Assembly: GCA_003117195.1 (NCBI GenBank)
Contig: BDSI01000051.1
Coordinates: forward strand, 750,170-814,169
Direction: 5' to 3'
DNA length: 64,000 nt
Origin: Eudorina sp. 2006-703-Eu-15
Taxonomy: Eukaryota > Chlorophyta > Chlorophyceae > Chlamydomonadales > Volvocaceae
Both the position numbers and the translations under genes were made by a program. Positions 1 through 11,900 of this stretch are shown piece after piece; the stretch's first letter is position 1; every line of letters begins with the position of its first letter. Under the pieces are notes generated by a model. That model did not search any database. It worked only from the letters and a program-made list of their open reading frames with translations, and was not told where the DNA came from.

Positions 1-77
1 GCTGGAGGCGAGGCAAACGAAGATGACGGCCAGCGGCAGCCGCGGCAGCTGCCGGCTTCGCCGCTTGGATAGCGCCA
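1..77 (-). CDS. N-terminal exon of a secreted or membrane protein (partial)
   Basis: An ATG at 75-77 (- strand) opens a frame that runs off the left edge after 25 full codons. It starts MALSKRRSRQ and continues with the hydrophobic run LPLAVIFVCLASS. A basic n-region followed by a hydrophobic stretch ending in small residues is a typical signal peptide, so the product is probably secreted or enters the endomembrane system. Nothing more of the protein is visible, so the family cannot be named. The LTR element at 1062-3149 sits about 1 kb upstream of this start. The alternative is a chance short ORF; the good signal-peptide shape argues against that but does not exclude it. Confidence 0.5.
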
Positions 78-1061
78 TCCCCTCCTGCATTACAAATGCA
101 TGTAAAGGAGGGAACGAGTTGTGAATGATGAGCCATGGTGAGCTGTGACCCTTTGGAGGGCAGCCGAAGCTCCGACAGTTCAAGAACGGGCAAGCCGGCC
201 GAATCAGATCCTGGAGACGAGCCCACCTGAAAGCGCGAGCAGGCAGGATGCCGCGGCGCAATACTGCAAAGCGGTAAGGTTTAAATATTGCTACAAGCAC
301 AACAAGCTGTAGTTGGGTTCATTTGCTTGCTTCTTGGTGTAGGATAGGGTTCCTTCCGATCGCAGGTCGGGTCCGCCGTTTTCGCTGCCCCTCGATATAA
401 TGCGCGGAGCAAGCAATTTGGGGCCAAGACTGTTGCGATCGCGTGAATAGATATAACGCACTCAGTCGATGGCTTTGTGATTCGTGTCGTTATAAGACAC
501 GTGCTTGCTCTTTACCGTTTCGTTTGCTGTACTGCATCTGTATTTATCAGCCGTATTCTCGCGAGCTGCATATTGATCTGGGTGGTTAAACAGGATTCCA
601 CTGGAGTGCGAGCGAGGGTCGTTGTGACTGTAGGGTGGACCAACCATAAGGGAAGTTTCCAGGCAACGACTTGGCAACGACCCCATTCACGGCAACGCGG
701 AAGAACCCTGCTTGACGTAAGCTCGCAAGTGAGTATGCTGTAACTATTCTTTGCCATCGATGGTTTTTTATATTTTGTATGATGAAATTCGCTCTTCGTC
801 ATGCTCTCCTCTTTGCAGCAGGAGATTTCGCTCTAACGAGGATCATGATTGCCTATCACAACCAGATCCTATGCCAAATTTTGAAAGATAACAAGGTGCA
901 TTTCGCAATCAATGCACGGTGTAAGCTTCTGTCAAATACACATTTCCAGGAGCACTGGTCCCAAACAGTATGCAGATCACAGTGTGCTTGACAAATTTCA
1001 TGTAACTACTAATATGAAATTGTTTGCAGATGCAGTCGGGGTCAATTCCAGATCTAGGAAG
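78..1061. other. Intergenic stretch, no gene seen
   Basis: This stretch has more AT than the coding regions and no ORF with recognisable protein features. It probably holds the promoter and 5' UTR of the left-edge gene. The last five bases (1057-1061, GGAAG) are one copy of the target duplication of the LTR element. Confidence 0.5.
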
Positions 1062-1257
1062 TGTTGGACTTACTCAGTCCTTGGCGATCTGTATCTCTTA
1101 GGTGTTACATTATCATATACCATAAGCAGACCGAAGCAGAGAGAACTCTCCACACAAGTACGCAAGGATAAAGTCCCTGGTACGGCAAAGGTCCTTAAGC
1201 TCTATCGGAAAAGGGAACGGTTGCTAGTCGCTGACCGAACCAAAGCACTTTCCAACA
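1062..1257 (-). repeat. 3' LTR of the gag-only element
   Basis: This is the second 196-bp copy, preceded on the + strand by the target-site copy GGAAG at 1057-1061. As the element is read on the - strand, this is the downstream LTR. Confidence 0.92.
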
Positions 1258-2001
1258 CTCCCACGCGGGCAGCGGACTAAAACCGAATCTCCAACTTCAG
1301 AGCTAACACAACACGCCACAGAGACAGGCGTTAACCATTGCAATCACAATCCAATCAAAATTTAATTAGGACCAGCAAAAGCTTCGGCACGCAGCGAAGC
1401 AAGCGACCCACAACTCCTGTCGCACAAGCCAAACGCACAAGCAATCCGTTGACCTGCAAGCGCGTCTCACACAATCAGGTAATGATGCGGTGTCCTGCAA
1501 CACAACTGTCGTAAGCAATCACTTGCCAGTCTCATGTACAATTCCATCTCGAACCGGCTCCCACGGTTCTGCAATACAGGCCTCTCTATCAGTTGGACAC
1601 AACTGAAACTCAACTCAAAATACACCACCGAATGCTCGTCGGTACGGGAAACACCGCCACTTCTCTCGCTGGCGTGCGGAAGACAAATCTCTCGAGTTCA
1701 CCCGACTCGGAAAACTGTTCTCGAGCTCACCTGGCCCGGAATACCAACTCTCGAGTACTCCTGACTCGGAATAACTGCCGTATCTCTCGCCGGCTAGCGG
1801 AATCACATGACCTACATCTCCAAAACACGTGCTCCCACGTTTCGGGAAAACTCATCGTTACAACCCAGTAACGACTGGAACTCAAGTACGATGCACACCT
1901 ATCGTAAACTCGGCTCCAAACCTGAAACCTGAAACCGCTCAGCACGCTGCCGTACACCTCCTTGCTCTCAGGAGGACTGTACGGCGAAGTACTGGAAACC
2001 T
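1258..2001 (-). other. Non-coding 3' interior of the retroelement with degenerate tandem repeats
   Basis: No protein is seen between the gag stop and the 3' LTR. At about 1690-1775 there are three diverged units of about 36 bp, each with CTCGAG, a CACC/CTCC-like core and a CTCGGA or CCCGGA end. They may be structural RNA sequence or the remains of slippage. Confidence 0.5.
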
Positions 2002-2892
2002 TTACGCAATCAGCTGTCGGCGGCGTGCCACCATCATCCCGGCCTGCACCGGGTGCTGCGCCGCCAGCTCCGGGTTCCGGGCAATGAGAGCCGGGACCGG
2101 CGGGACCGCCGGGGCCGCCGCCTGGGCTGCAACCGGGGCCGCCAGAGCCGCCTGGGCTGCGGGATCCTGCTGTCCACCCGCCAGCTCGCGCCTGCGCTGG
2201 CGGCAGTTGCGTGCCAGGTGCCCTTCCTCACCGCAGTGCCAGCACACTCCGCCGCGTCCTCCGTGGCCGCCACGGCTGCCCTTGCCTCCGCGGTGACCGT
2301 ACCTGTTCAACGACAAAACAACTGCCTCCCGGTGATCGTTGCGCTCCAGCACCTTCTCCTCGCTCAGCAAACGCGCTTCGAGTCTCGTCACCGTGCCGAT
2401 CTCCTTGCTCGACGCGCATATTGTCTTAATCGTGTAGAAGATTGGATCCAGGCCCGCCAGCAGAACTGCGATGGCGTCCTCCTCATCGACCTCGATGCCT
2501 GCGTTGATCATCTGACGTCGCAGGACACGGAAGCGAAGGAAGTAAGCGCTGATCCCCTCTCCAGGCATCTTCCTGAACGAGTTGTACTTCTCGCGCAAGA
2601 AGATCACGTGCTCCCGCGTCGTCTGCGAGTACAGCTCCTTGATCTCCTCCCACATCTCGAACGCAGTATCAGCATCCGCAACACGAAGCAGATCTTCGTC
2701 ATGAAGGAATGACTTGATGATGCCGCGAGCCTTCTTCTCCTTCGAAGCATCCAACGCGTCGCGCACATCCTCATCTGAGTCGATGGCTTCAATGGCGTCC
2801 TTCAGCTCGAGCTTGGCCTTGACTCGCTCAACAACGACCACATAGTTATCAGTGTTGAACTTCTCATCCGTCTCTTCCTGCTTCCTCTCCAT
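2002..2892 (-). CDS. gag: Copia-type Gag with zinc knuckle
   Basis: This is a 296-aa intact ORF starting at an ATG (2890-2892). Residues about 20-180 form a charged helical region of the copia gag (UBN2-like) type, including the stretches FEMWEEIKELY and FLRFRVLRRQM that are typical of that family. A Gly/Arg-rich linker leads to a CCHC zinc knuckle at residues 217-230 (CWHCGEEGHLARNC), which packages element RNA. The C-terminus is Ala/Pro-rich. The frame ends without a pol region, so the protein is a standalone particle protein. It is the only ORF of the element, and its lack of breaks suggests recent activity or selection on gag. Confidence 0.9.
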   Translation of the reverse strand: MERKQEETDEKFNTDNYVVVVERVKAKLELKDAIEAIDSDEDVRDALDASKEKKARGIIKSFLHDEDLLRVADADTAFEMWEEIKELYSQTTREHVIFLREKYNSFRKMPGEGISAYFLRFRVLRRQMINAGIEVDEEDAIAVLLAGLDPIFYTIKTICASSKEIGTVTRLEARLLSEEKVLERNDHREAVVLSLNRYGHRGGKGSRGGHGGRGGVCWHCGEEGHLARNCRQRRRELAGGQQDPAAQAALAAPVAAQAAAPAVPPVPALIARNPELAAQHPVQAGMMVARRRQLIA

Positions 2893-2940
2893 CCTTTCTC
2901 TCGTGGATGAAAACGGGAACTCGCCGCCACTACGTTAATC

Positions 2941-2953
2941 GGGGCTCATAACC
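2941..2953 (-). promoter_or_regulatory. Primer-binding site matching the initiator-tRNA anticodon arm
   Basis: The 13 bases next to the 5' LTR read GGGGCTCATAACC on the + strand. This is the anticodon-arm sequence of eukaryotic initiator tRNA-Met (CAU anticodon within GGGCTCATAACCC), not its 3' CCA end. Drosophila copia is primed by a half-tRNA cut in that loop, so the same priming is inferred here. Only the position and the tRNA-like sequence are seen directly. Confidence 0.7.
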
Positions 2954-3149
2954 TGTTGGACTTACTCAGTCCTTGGCGATCTGTATCTCTTAGGTGTTAC
3001 ATTATCATATACCATAAGCAGACCGAAGCAGAGAGAACTCTCCACACAAGTACGCAAGGATAAAGTCCCTGGTACGGCAAAGGTCCTTAAGCTCTATCGG
3101 AAAAGGGAACGGTTGCTAGTCGCTGACCGAACCAAAGCACTTTCCAACA
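2954..3149 (-). repeat. 5' LTR of the gag-only element
   Basis: This 196-bp repeat matches 1062-1257 along its length when read by eye. It has the short terminal inverted repeat TGTTGGA/TCCAACA, and the target-site copy GGAAG follows at 3150-3154. Confidence 0.92.
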
Positions 3150-3700
3150 GGAAGTAGGTCCTGTCAGGTCCTGTCGCCTCGGGTCGACTCGCACCGCCAC
3201 TCTTCGGCTGCTAACGCGAACCTATCAAGTCGCCTAACAGACGATCTCAGTCAATGCGTTTTTCTTAATTGTTCACGTCTTTCGAAGTTTTTCGTAACCG
3301 TTACAAGGTGGAACCGTATCCCGACCGGGTGTTCCAACGGGCCCAGATAGCTCGTAACTGCGCACCCATCCTCCGTCACCCGGGGGGGGTATGGATTGGG
3401 GAACCGATACGTGGCACAGGAGTCAATACGCGACCCAAGTTACTTACCATACATACCTGAATTGTGCGCACCCGGGGGGGGGGTCATGCAGCCATACCGG
3501 CCAACACACCAGATTACCAGCGCGCCAGAATTGCCTCTCCTGGAAACCGCGCCAGACCCGCCGAATCACAAGATACACGTTGGTTGGCCGGCGGGGAAAT
3601 GAAACCGTCACGTGACGTCCGGAACGCAGCGCAAGGTCCGCATCAGCAGGCCTGGCACCTCAAGTCACGTTGTATGTCAACCACATGACGCCTTGCACCC
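3150..3700. other. Intergenic stretch with poly-G runs, no gene seen
   Basis: No supported gene. Two G-runs (about 3380-3388 and 3474-3482) follow a CACCC context. The segment 3392-3411 (GGATTGGGGAACCGATACGT) recurs with one change at 63148-63167, so this may be a fragment of a dispersed repeat. Confidence 0.4.
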
Positions 3701-4429
3701 CGACCTGTCAAGTGTTGCTTCGGCAGATGCTGCTGGGCGGCGCGAACCCGCAGGGAGTACACCCCCAGAAGCGCTTGTGCCGCCCCGCTGGGACCCACAA
3801 GAAGGCCCACGGTGAGGTGCTGCACCACGCATGCAAGGGGGTAGGGGACAACCGGAACGCAAGCCAAGAACAAACCCCGACTACCCCATCACAACCGGGG
3901 ACTCCAGAGCTGCACACGTGCTCGACCCCAACAACAGGGCGACTCACAGCCGCGCAGCAGACGCCCCGGAGGTCAGTCCGTCGAGGCTCTGGGTTGCGGC
4001 CGCGGCCGCAATCTTGCCCTCCGCGACAACCCCCACATGCAGCAAATGCAGGATCCCTCCCGGAAACAGCCGCCGTTGCGGCTCCGCCGCAGCTTGTGTC
4101 CTGGCGAACCCACCTGCGGTCGCCTGCCGCCCCTCCACGGTGCCGCAGTCGGCCTGCAGGCTGCAGCAGCCGGTGCTGCCGCTCCTCGGCCAGGATGGCC
4201 TTCCGGGCGGCCAGGGGCCCCTCGAGAACGGGGCGCCAGGCGGGCAGGTCGTCGCCCTTCACCTGCGCTCGACCCAAATCGAGCGGGACGGGGTCAGGGA
4301 GCGCGGAGCGGAGACGGCAAGTGAGAGGCAGCAGGGCAGTGCTTGCCCGGCAGCTCAGGCCTCCTTGCGTTTGGCACATTGCCGTGGACGACGGAACTGG
4401 CGCTCAGGAGTGGTCATCGGACAATTACA
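3701..4429 (-). other. Possible coding exon or gene fragment, unassigned
   Basis: On the - strand an open frame runs from 4379 to 3708. Its middle part (about 4280-4110) has protein-like composition, including the segments DDLPAWRPVLEGPLAARKA and ILAEERQHRLLQ. A CAG acceptor-like site precedes it near 4272, and a GTGGG donor-like site follows near 4110. No family is recognised. It could be an exon of a small gene, a decayed fragment, or chance in GC-rich DNA; an overlapping + strand frame of similar length shows how easily such frames arise here. Confidence 0.2.
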
Positions 4430-5976
4430 GGCCAGCGGCACCCGTAGCTGCACACAAAAGACCAAAACATGGCAACGTTCACCCATTCATTCATGTACTC
4501 CCATTCGCTGCGATTCCTGGTCCGAGAAGGGGCCTTACAAAGGAACACGGATGCTGACCCACGGCTGAGGCCGAGCCCGAAGCGGAGAGATGATACACAA
4601 CACAGCGTCTGCTCGGACGACTGTACGACACCACAAAGATATGTACGGCAGCTGTACACACGAGCGCTGTGACATTTATTCCACATAAAGAAAGCCGTAG
4701 ACGCGCCAAGGTGCTCACATGTAGCCCTTTCCCTGACGGACGACGATGCATGTACACACACACGCCAGCCCGGTCGTGCGGGTCTCTTCGCTACACACAC
4801 ACCAGCCCGGGGTTCTCGCCTCCTCGCCTTCCGGCGTGCGGCCACGACAATAAAGACCAGCCTGCCAGCCAGGCAGACAAAGACATCCAAACAAACCGAC
4901 AGACAGACAGCTGCGCAGTGGAACCCAAACCGACAGCGCGGGACGACAAGATCCCCTCGAGCAGTCGCATGTCCACACACACACACACACACACCCGCCA
5001 ATTAGGGTCCTCGCAAGTCGTGTCTCTCGGTTTATTTTAACACACCCGCCAGCCGACATCCGCCAGCCGACACCCGACAGGGCCCTCCTGCCCTCCCCTG
5101 CTCGGCCAGCAGCAGTCGACACCCTCGCGGGCCCTTGCGCAGGCACGCACCGCTGGCGCCCCTCCCTGCAGCTCCCGGGAGGGGACCGATGGGTCGGTTG
5201 GGGGATAGCCTCCATCACGCAGACCACCGGGTGGGACTGGACCCCCGCCCCCCGCGCTGCACCGCGCTGCGGGGACCCGGGCGGTCCCCTCCCCTGCCCT
5301 GAGGCTGGCGACGCCACTTATTTGGCTACTTTGGCTTCGCCGTCGTTCTAACGACGGGCTCCAATCTCGCTTCCGAAAGCTTTCCGGCGACGACCCAGTT
5401 CGTTGGCAGAGGCGCAAGCTGACGCCGCGGCCCCGGCCGCAGGCCCGTGGGCAGGCGTCCATCGCATCCCCAAACAGAACTTCACCAACCCCACCACCAT
5501 GACCCGCATGATGCCCTGTTATGCCTTGCCACCAGCCAACCAACCAACCGCATTGGGGCTGCAGCTGCAGTACGGTGCTCACCCTCCCCTCAACCCACAG
5601 ACGGCCCCAGCCCTCCACACAGAGGGCAGCAGCACGAGCCCAGCTCTGGGGAGCAAGTATCGTGTTGCCACCAGTCGCCACTCGTCAATCGCTCTACCCC
5701 CTCCAACTCATGCGCCCCTGCGGGATGGTCCGAGCCCCTGACACCCCGGCACGTAGCAAGCCACGGCGCGCCCGAGACACGTCCCCCTCCGGCAACGGCA
5801 CATACGCCACATGATGGCTAGAATGACAATCCCATGAGCGGAAACCCCTGACACCGCTGGCTGCTGTCCCAACGCCCTGGAGAGCGGTATTCCGGCACCC
5901 ATCGGCTCGGTGAGTCCTTGAAAGGTTAGACTCTCCGCCTGTGCGGGCCCCCATCTGGCTCCCGGCTCCCCGTCGC
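4430..5976 (-). other. 3' flank of the NLR-like gene with CA-repeats
   Basis: No gene is seen. There are CA-rich microsatellites near 4976-4994 and 4752-4802. The closest TGTAA (the polyadenylation signal used by volvocine algae) downstream of the NLR-like stop on the - strand is TTACA at 4535-4539, so the 3' UTR could be about 1.4 kb long. Confidence 0.35.
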
Positions 5977-8900
5977 TCACTTCTTCGCCGCCACAGCCGC
6001 CTGCGCCGCCTCCAGGTTCTTCTTGGTGGCCAGGGTCCAGGCGTGGGTGGGACCCAGCCGGGAGGTGCACGTCTGCGGGGCGTGGGAAGGTTGGGGGTGG
6101 GGGATGGTAGTAGGGCCCAGGGAGGGCAGGACTCAGAGAGCGAGGACGGTAGGTAGACGGCGGGCGGGCGGGCGGGCGGGCGGGCGGGAGAATTCTCCCG
6201 GGTATAGCGGCCAAGGCTCTTTTGAGGCCCAATGGGCCCTATCTCAAGACAGCTGCCCTGGTAGCAAGGCCGATCCCGGTTCCCGGATCCACATCATGTC
6301 TTGCCTTTTGCTGTACGGCCTGATTGTGCAGGTTTGGGGCTCTCTTTCCTTGCTCTCCCTGACTACGCGCGTTCCTTCCTTCCCATGCTTCCTACCCGCC
6401 CCTGCACGTGCACATGAGCGGGGTCACCCATCTCCTCACCCGCGCGCCCCCTCCCTCATCGCCCTCCACCTACCCGTGGCACCCTTCCCGAGATCGGGCT
6501 CGGGCTCGGGATATGGCTGCGGCTACGGCTACGGCTACGGCTCTGGTGTTCGCCCCTCTCCGCCCCGCCCCTTCCCTCTCGCGCCCTCCTCACTCACCGT
6601 CATGGCCACCTCCAGCAGCGTCACCGCCTCCGCCGGCTTGCCCTGCGCCAACAGCACCAGCCCCAGGGTGTTGGTGGCCAGAGCCGAATTGGGGTGGCCG
6701 TCACCCAGGGCTGTGTGGAACAGGGTCACGGCCTGGCGGGCGGCCCGCTCGGCATCGTCAAGCTTTCCCAGCGCCTGACAAGAATGAGACGAGGCAGGGA
6801 GGGAGGGGAGGGGGAGAGGGGTGAGGAGGAGCAGACACAGACGAAGGGGTGCGGCGGACCCGGCGAAGGGAGGGGCAGCGGGCAGGACGTGAAGGAGTTG
6901 GACAGGGGCTATGCGGGGGTGCGGACGGGCGCCGTACACCGTCGTGCGCACACTCGCAATCGCCATTTGTGCAAACCCAGATACCCGCCAGCGCGCGCTC
7001 ACCCACCTGCACGTGTCCCTCTCCATCCCAACCCGGCCCAACCCTAACGTCAGCCCATTCGCCAGTTCGCGCACTCGGCCCGCACCCGTACCCTCCTGCG
7101 GCCCCCCCAGCCCTATACCCCCCACCAGCCGTCCGTGCAGCTGCCCCCGGTTGGCTCCGCACCGGCCCATGCCTGCCCCTGCCCTGCACCGGCCCCTGCA
7201 CCGGCCCCTGCACCTGCGCCTCGCCCCCCTGCTTCCCCCGTCCGCCTCTCCCCCGCTCCCGCTCTGTCTCTCTCTCCCGCTGCCCGCCTCCGCGGCTGTC
7301 CGCCGCTCCCGCTCCCCACCTGCAGGCATGTGGCCAGGTGGTTCAGCGACGTGGCCACGTCAGGGTGGGTCTCTCCTTGGACCCGCTTGGTGGCCTGAGA
7401 GCAGACGAGACATGACAGGACGGCAGCCAGGCAGGCAGGCAGACAGGCAAGTGGAGGTGGGGGACAGCAGCACACAGCAGGAGGCACCCCGAGCACAAAA
7501 AGGAAGGACGGACGGACAGAAGGGAGGAGGAGGGGTGGCGGTGGCGGTGGCGACGCCGGAGGCTCCAGGGAGGCCCCCGGGGGCCCTTGGCTTGGCCATC
7601 CACCCAACCAACGCTCTTCAAAGTTCTTCTCTGCCTGTCGGACTGCTTCACTGCCTGCCTTGCCTGCCTGCCTTGCTGATTGCCTGCCTTGCTGCCGTGC
7701 GTCAGAGTAGGTCGCCTATCCCCCGGGTCCCAGGTCCACCACAGCCCCACCACGGGTGGCAGGTTAAGCGGCGCAGCCCGTGACAGCGCAGTGAAGGAGC
7801 CCGGACACCCCCCGCCGCAGGGCCCCCACCCTTCCCCTGCCCTCCCACCCGCTTCCTATACACGGTCCCCTACCTCTTACACCACGGCAACACCCTCCTC
7901 AACCCAACCCACCCATAACCTCACATGCCTGGAGCCCAGAAGCCCGCACTTGCCCAGACCACGGGACACCCAAACCACCGCAACCCCCAACAACCGACCC
8001 CCACCCGCACCCGTACCACCCAGCGCGGGCCCCCCCCCCATGCCCGGTCCGGCTCTCACTTCGAGCTCCGCCTCATACAGCGGCTCCGCCTCCGCATGCC
8101 TGCCCTGGGCCGCCAGACAGGCCGCCAGGTTGGCGGTGACGGTGAGGGTGTTGGGGTGGTCGGGGCCCAGCTGGGTGGTGCAGATGTTGCGGGAGGTCAT
8201 GAAGAGCGGCTCGGCCTCGGGCAGGCGGCCCTGGGCCTGCGGGGCGGAGCGGTTGGAGGGGGTGGCGCGGGAGGGCGGGGGCGCGGCGAGGACGCAACGG
8301 TGGTGAGCGGGGAGGGCAGAAGTACGGCCGAGTGCTGAGGGAGCACCGTGAGCTGGGGCAGGTGAACGCGGTGTTGCAGTCCTTGGTCCCCTGGAGGAGG
8401 CAGGGGTGCTGCCAAGGGTTTGGGGATTCCGGGGAGGCAACCCGGGGGCGATGGCCTTCGCGCAACCAGCGTTACACAGCGTCAACCTCAAACAGCGCAC
8501 TTCCCCTCCCCCGCGGCGAACTACCCCCAATCGCTCCAGCAGCCATTCAGCGCGCGCTAGGAATACATCCTCGCCGCACGACCAACAACACGACACGGCG
8601 GCGCCCTGCCCCCATACCCTCCCTTCCGCTCCCCTCCCCTCCCTTCCCCACCGACCGACCGACCGACCTGCAGGCAGCACGCCAGCGCGCTCATGGCGGT
8701 GGCCGTGTTGGGGTGCCTGGGCCCCAGGGTCTTCTCCGCCGCCTCCAGGTCCGCCCGGAACAGCGCCTCCGCCTCCTTGTACCTGCCCTGCTCCCCCAGG
8801 GCACTGGCCAGCGCGGACAGAGTGGAGCCGGTGTCCTTGTGCTCCTGGAGGGGAGGGGAGGGGAGGGGGGCCGCGGAGGGAAGTGGCGGCGGCAGGGGGA

Positions 8901-11900
8901 GGGGAACGGGGGGAGGGGGTCGCGTGAGGGTTTCGGGCAGGGCGGGATGGGGTGAGGGTATAGAAAATCGGTACGCATATGGGGTGGGGGGATGCAAGGG
9001 GGAGGGCTACCTACTGCCCTACTAGTCGGTGACTTTTCGCGGTTTCTGTCTGTATTGTCTAAGGACATGTACCAATCGGCCCGTCAGTCCTCACCGGCCC
9101 CAGCAACTTCCGCCGGGTCTCCAGCGCCGACTTGAGCAGCGGCTCCGCCTCCGCCGCCTTGTTCTGAGACACCAGCGCCACACCCAGCCCGTGCGCCGCC
9201 TCCGCCGCCGCCAGGGCCGCCTCCTTCGCCGCCTCGCCGCCGGCCGGCTCCGCCGCCGCCGCCAGCGGCGCCAGCGCGTCATGCGCCGCCTTGTAGTGCG
9301 CCTCCGCGCCCGCCATGTCCTGCTGCGCCGCCAGGCAGTCCGCGACGGCCAGTCGGGCGGCGGCGGTGGCGGCGGCGCCCTCGCCGTCCGTCTTGATCCG
9401 CAGCTCCAGGGCCTGGCGCAGCAGCGGCTCGGCGGCGGGATGCCGCCCCTGGAGTACGACGCAGCGGCCGTACTCGGACAGCGCCGCGGCGGCCTAGAGA
9501 AGGTAGCAACAATGGTTGGGTGGGCAGGGACCGATGTAGGAGGTAGGGAGGGATGGAGGGAAGTGGAAAGGCTGGGTGTGGGCGAGGAGCTCCCAGGGTG
9601 AGTTCCTAGGGACTTAAGGCAGGCGGGCACGTGCCGTCGCAACGCACCACGGCGACGCTGGCGGCGTGACCATGGTTTCGCTGTATGCGGTATCTCAGGG
9701 GCACTGACAGCCTCTGTTTCAGCCCCGCCCCGTTCCTCCTCTGCCCACCCACCCGCTCACCTCCTTGGACTCCAGCCCCACGCCGTGCTGGGCCATGGCC
9801 AGGGCCTGGCGGCACAGCGGCTCCGCGGCCGCATACCGGCGAGTGGCCATGGCGGCGGCCGCCAGCTGGCGGGAGATGGCGGCCGCGTCCGGGTGCGCCT
9901 GAGTGCCCAGGGAGCGCACCTGAGGGGGAGAGGGGGGGCGGCGGAGGGGAGGGGAGGGCGGGGGTATTTTGGTAGGGCGAGGGTGAGGATTGGGAGCGGC
10001 GGAAGGAGTGTTGGGAGGTAGGGATGGGACGATGGGTGCACCAGGATACGTGGGCGACCACAAGGTACGAGAAGGCTACGGATGGTGTACGACCAAGGAA
10101 TCTTTGCCGTGGTGCCGTTGCCCCGCAACGGAGGGTCACAATGTGTCGCTGTCCGCCGCACCACCTTGTGCCCAGCCCCGTCCTGCCAACCCACCAACAC
10201 CGCGCTCCCTCCCCCTCCCTCCCTGCCGGCCTCCCTACCTCCCCTCCTCCCTCACCTTGGCGTTCAGTGCCCTGTCCAGCACCGCCTGCGCCTCCGCCGG
10301 CTTGCCCAGCTCCATCAGACATGCGCCCAGGGCCAGCAGCGCCGCGATGGTGGGTCCCGGCTCCCGGCCCTGAGGGTCCCGCGGCATCGTCTTGCCGCAC
10401 AGGTCCACCGCCTTACGGTACAGCGGCTCCGCCTCCTTGTGCCGCCCCTGGAGCGTGTAGTTACGGGCCCTGCCGTACGCCGCCACCGCCGCCTCCGCCG
10501 TCTCCAGCGACAGCGCCGAGATGATCGCCGCCGCCCGGTCGTGTTGGGCCTCCTGCGCCTTGGCCGCCGCCGCGACGTCGCCGCCGGCCGCCTTGGCGGC
10601 CGCCGCCGCCACGCCGTCCGTACACGCGGCGGCGCCAGACAGCGCCGTCGCCGTGAAGGCGTGGAACTCGCCAAAGACGCGCAGCGCCGCCGCCGCCGCC
10701 GTGTCGTACAACGGCTTGGCTTCGTCGTACTTCTCGGCGGCGCGCAGACAGGAGGCGAGCGCGAGGGTGGCTTCAATGGTGCGGGGGTGGTACGGCCCCT
10801 GGACTGTACGGCGAGCCTCCAGGGCCCTGCGGTACAGTCCCTCCGCTTCCCCTGCCTTGGTGGGCTGCGCCTCCAGGGCTGCGGCCAGAGCCCCCAGGGC
10901 CCAGGCGGTGTGGGAGTTGGACTCACCCATGGCCTGGAGGGGGTAGGGGGTAGGGGGCAGGGGGGTTGGTCATATCAGGGCTCCAGGGGTGGCTGGGGTG
11001 GGATGGGGTGGGGTGGGACTGGGTTAGACAGAAAAGAAAAACCCTAGAAACCCAGAAACGAACCCGGTCACACTCAGGGTTGGGGGGAGGTGGACATAGG
11101 AGCAGCGATCAAGGCGGAGCTTCTCCGCGGGCGGCCAACCAGGTCGCCCGGACGCCCGTTAGTTGCCCCACTGCAGGGGTGCAGCCCCCGCTGAGCCGTC
11201 CGTCCCGGCCCCCGGTTGGGGTCCTCGAAAGCCGAACCATCACAGACCCGCTCCCCATCCATCCCGCAGCAGCGCTCGGTCAGAGGAGGGTGTTCTCCTC
11301 ACCCGCCTTTACCCCCACCCCCACCCCCAACGTCCTCCCCCCTTCAGACGCCCCCCACCCCCAGACCCCCTCCCCTCCCCGTCCCTCCCCGTGGCCCCCA
11401 CCGCGAGGCAGATGTCGACCGCCTGCCTCAGCAGCTCCTCCGCGTCCCCGAACAGCCTCATGCCCGCGTAGGATGCGGCCAGGCACATGTTGGCCGAGGC
11501 GATGGCGGGGCTGTTGGGGTTCTTGCGGGCCGCCTCACTGCGCAGGTGGATGCACATGTTGCCGTGGGCCTGGGCCTCCTCGAACTTGGACTGCAGTGCA
11601 GGAGGGCCGGGCGGGGAGGCGGAAGCGGGAAGGGGCAGGGAAGGATGCAGCGAAGCCAGTTGGTAGGCATGTAGCAACTGGGGGGAAACTGGGAAAAGAG
11701 GAAGACGTACACGCCCCTCTCCCATCCCGTCCACCCCAACACCACCCCAACACCACACACACACACACACACGCGCGTTTCTCCTTGATAACACACACAC
11801 ACACACACACGCACCCTCGCCGTCGTCACGTCCTGGTGCAGCCCATCCTCTCACCGGCTCTGGCAGTCCTCACCATGTAACCATGTCCACCATTTTACTC

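Larger units (their letters stand above)
1062..3149 (-). mobile_element. Complete gag-only copia-type LTR retroelement (TR-GAG-like)
   Basis: Two essentially identical 196-bp direct repeats (1062-1257 and 2954-3149) start TGTTGGA and end TCCAACA. The element is flanked by the 5-bp duplication GGAAG (1057-1061 and 3150-3154). The interior is only about 1.7 kb and, on the - strand, carries a primer-binding site, one gag ORF and about 740 bp of non-coding sequence. No protease, integrase, reverse transcriptase or RNase H is present, so it must rely on enzymes made elsewhere. The purine stretch GTGGGAG directly before the 3' LTR (- strand) may be a short polypurine tract. Near-identical LTRs and an intact duplication suggest a recent insertion. 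The layout fits the non-autonomous TR-GAG class; the LTR length resembles what I recall for the Volvox copia element Osser, a comparison from memory. Confidence 0.9.

Noticed and set aside
1062..3149. Full autonomous copia element
   Set aside because: There is no room for and no trace of protease, integrase, reverse transcriptase or RNase H between the LTRs.
3670..4557. 295-codon + strand ORF
   Set aside because: It is Arg/Pro/Ser-rich without domains and overlaps a more protein-like - strand frame; neither is secure.
6598..10933. Kinesin light chain gene
   Set aside because: The TPRs are of kinesin-light-chain type, but they splice in phase onto an NB-ARC module and lack the kinesin heavy-chain-binding coiled coil.
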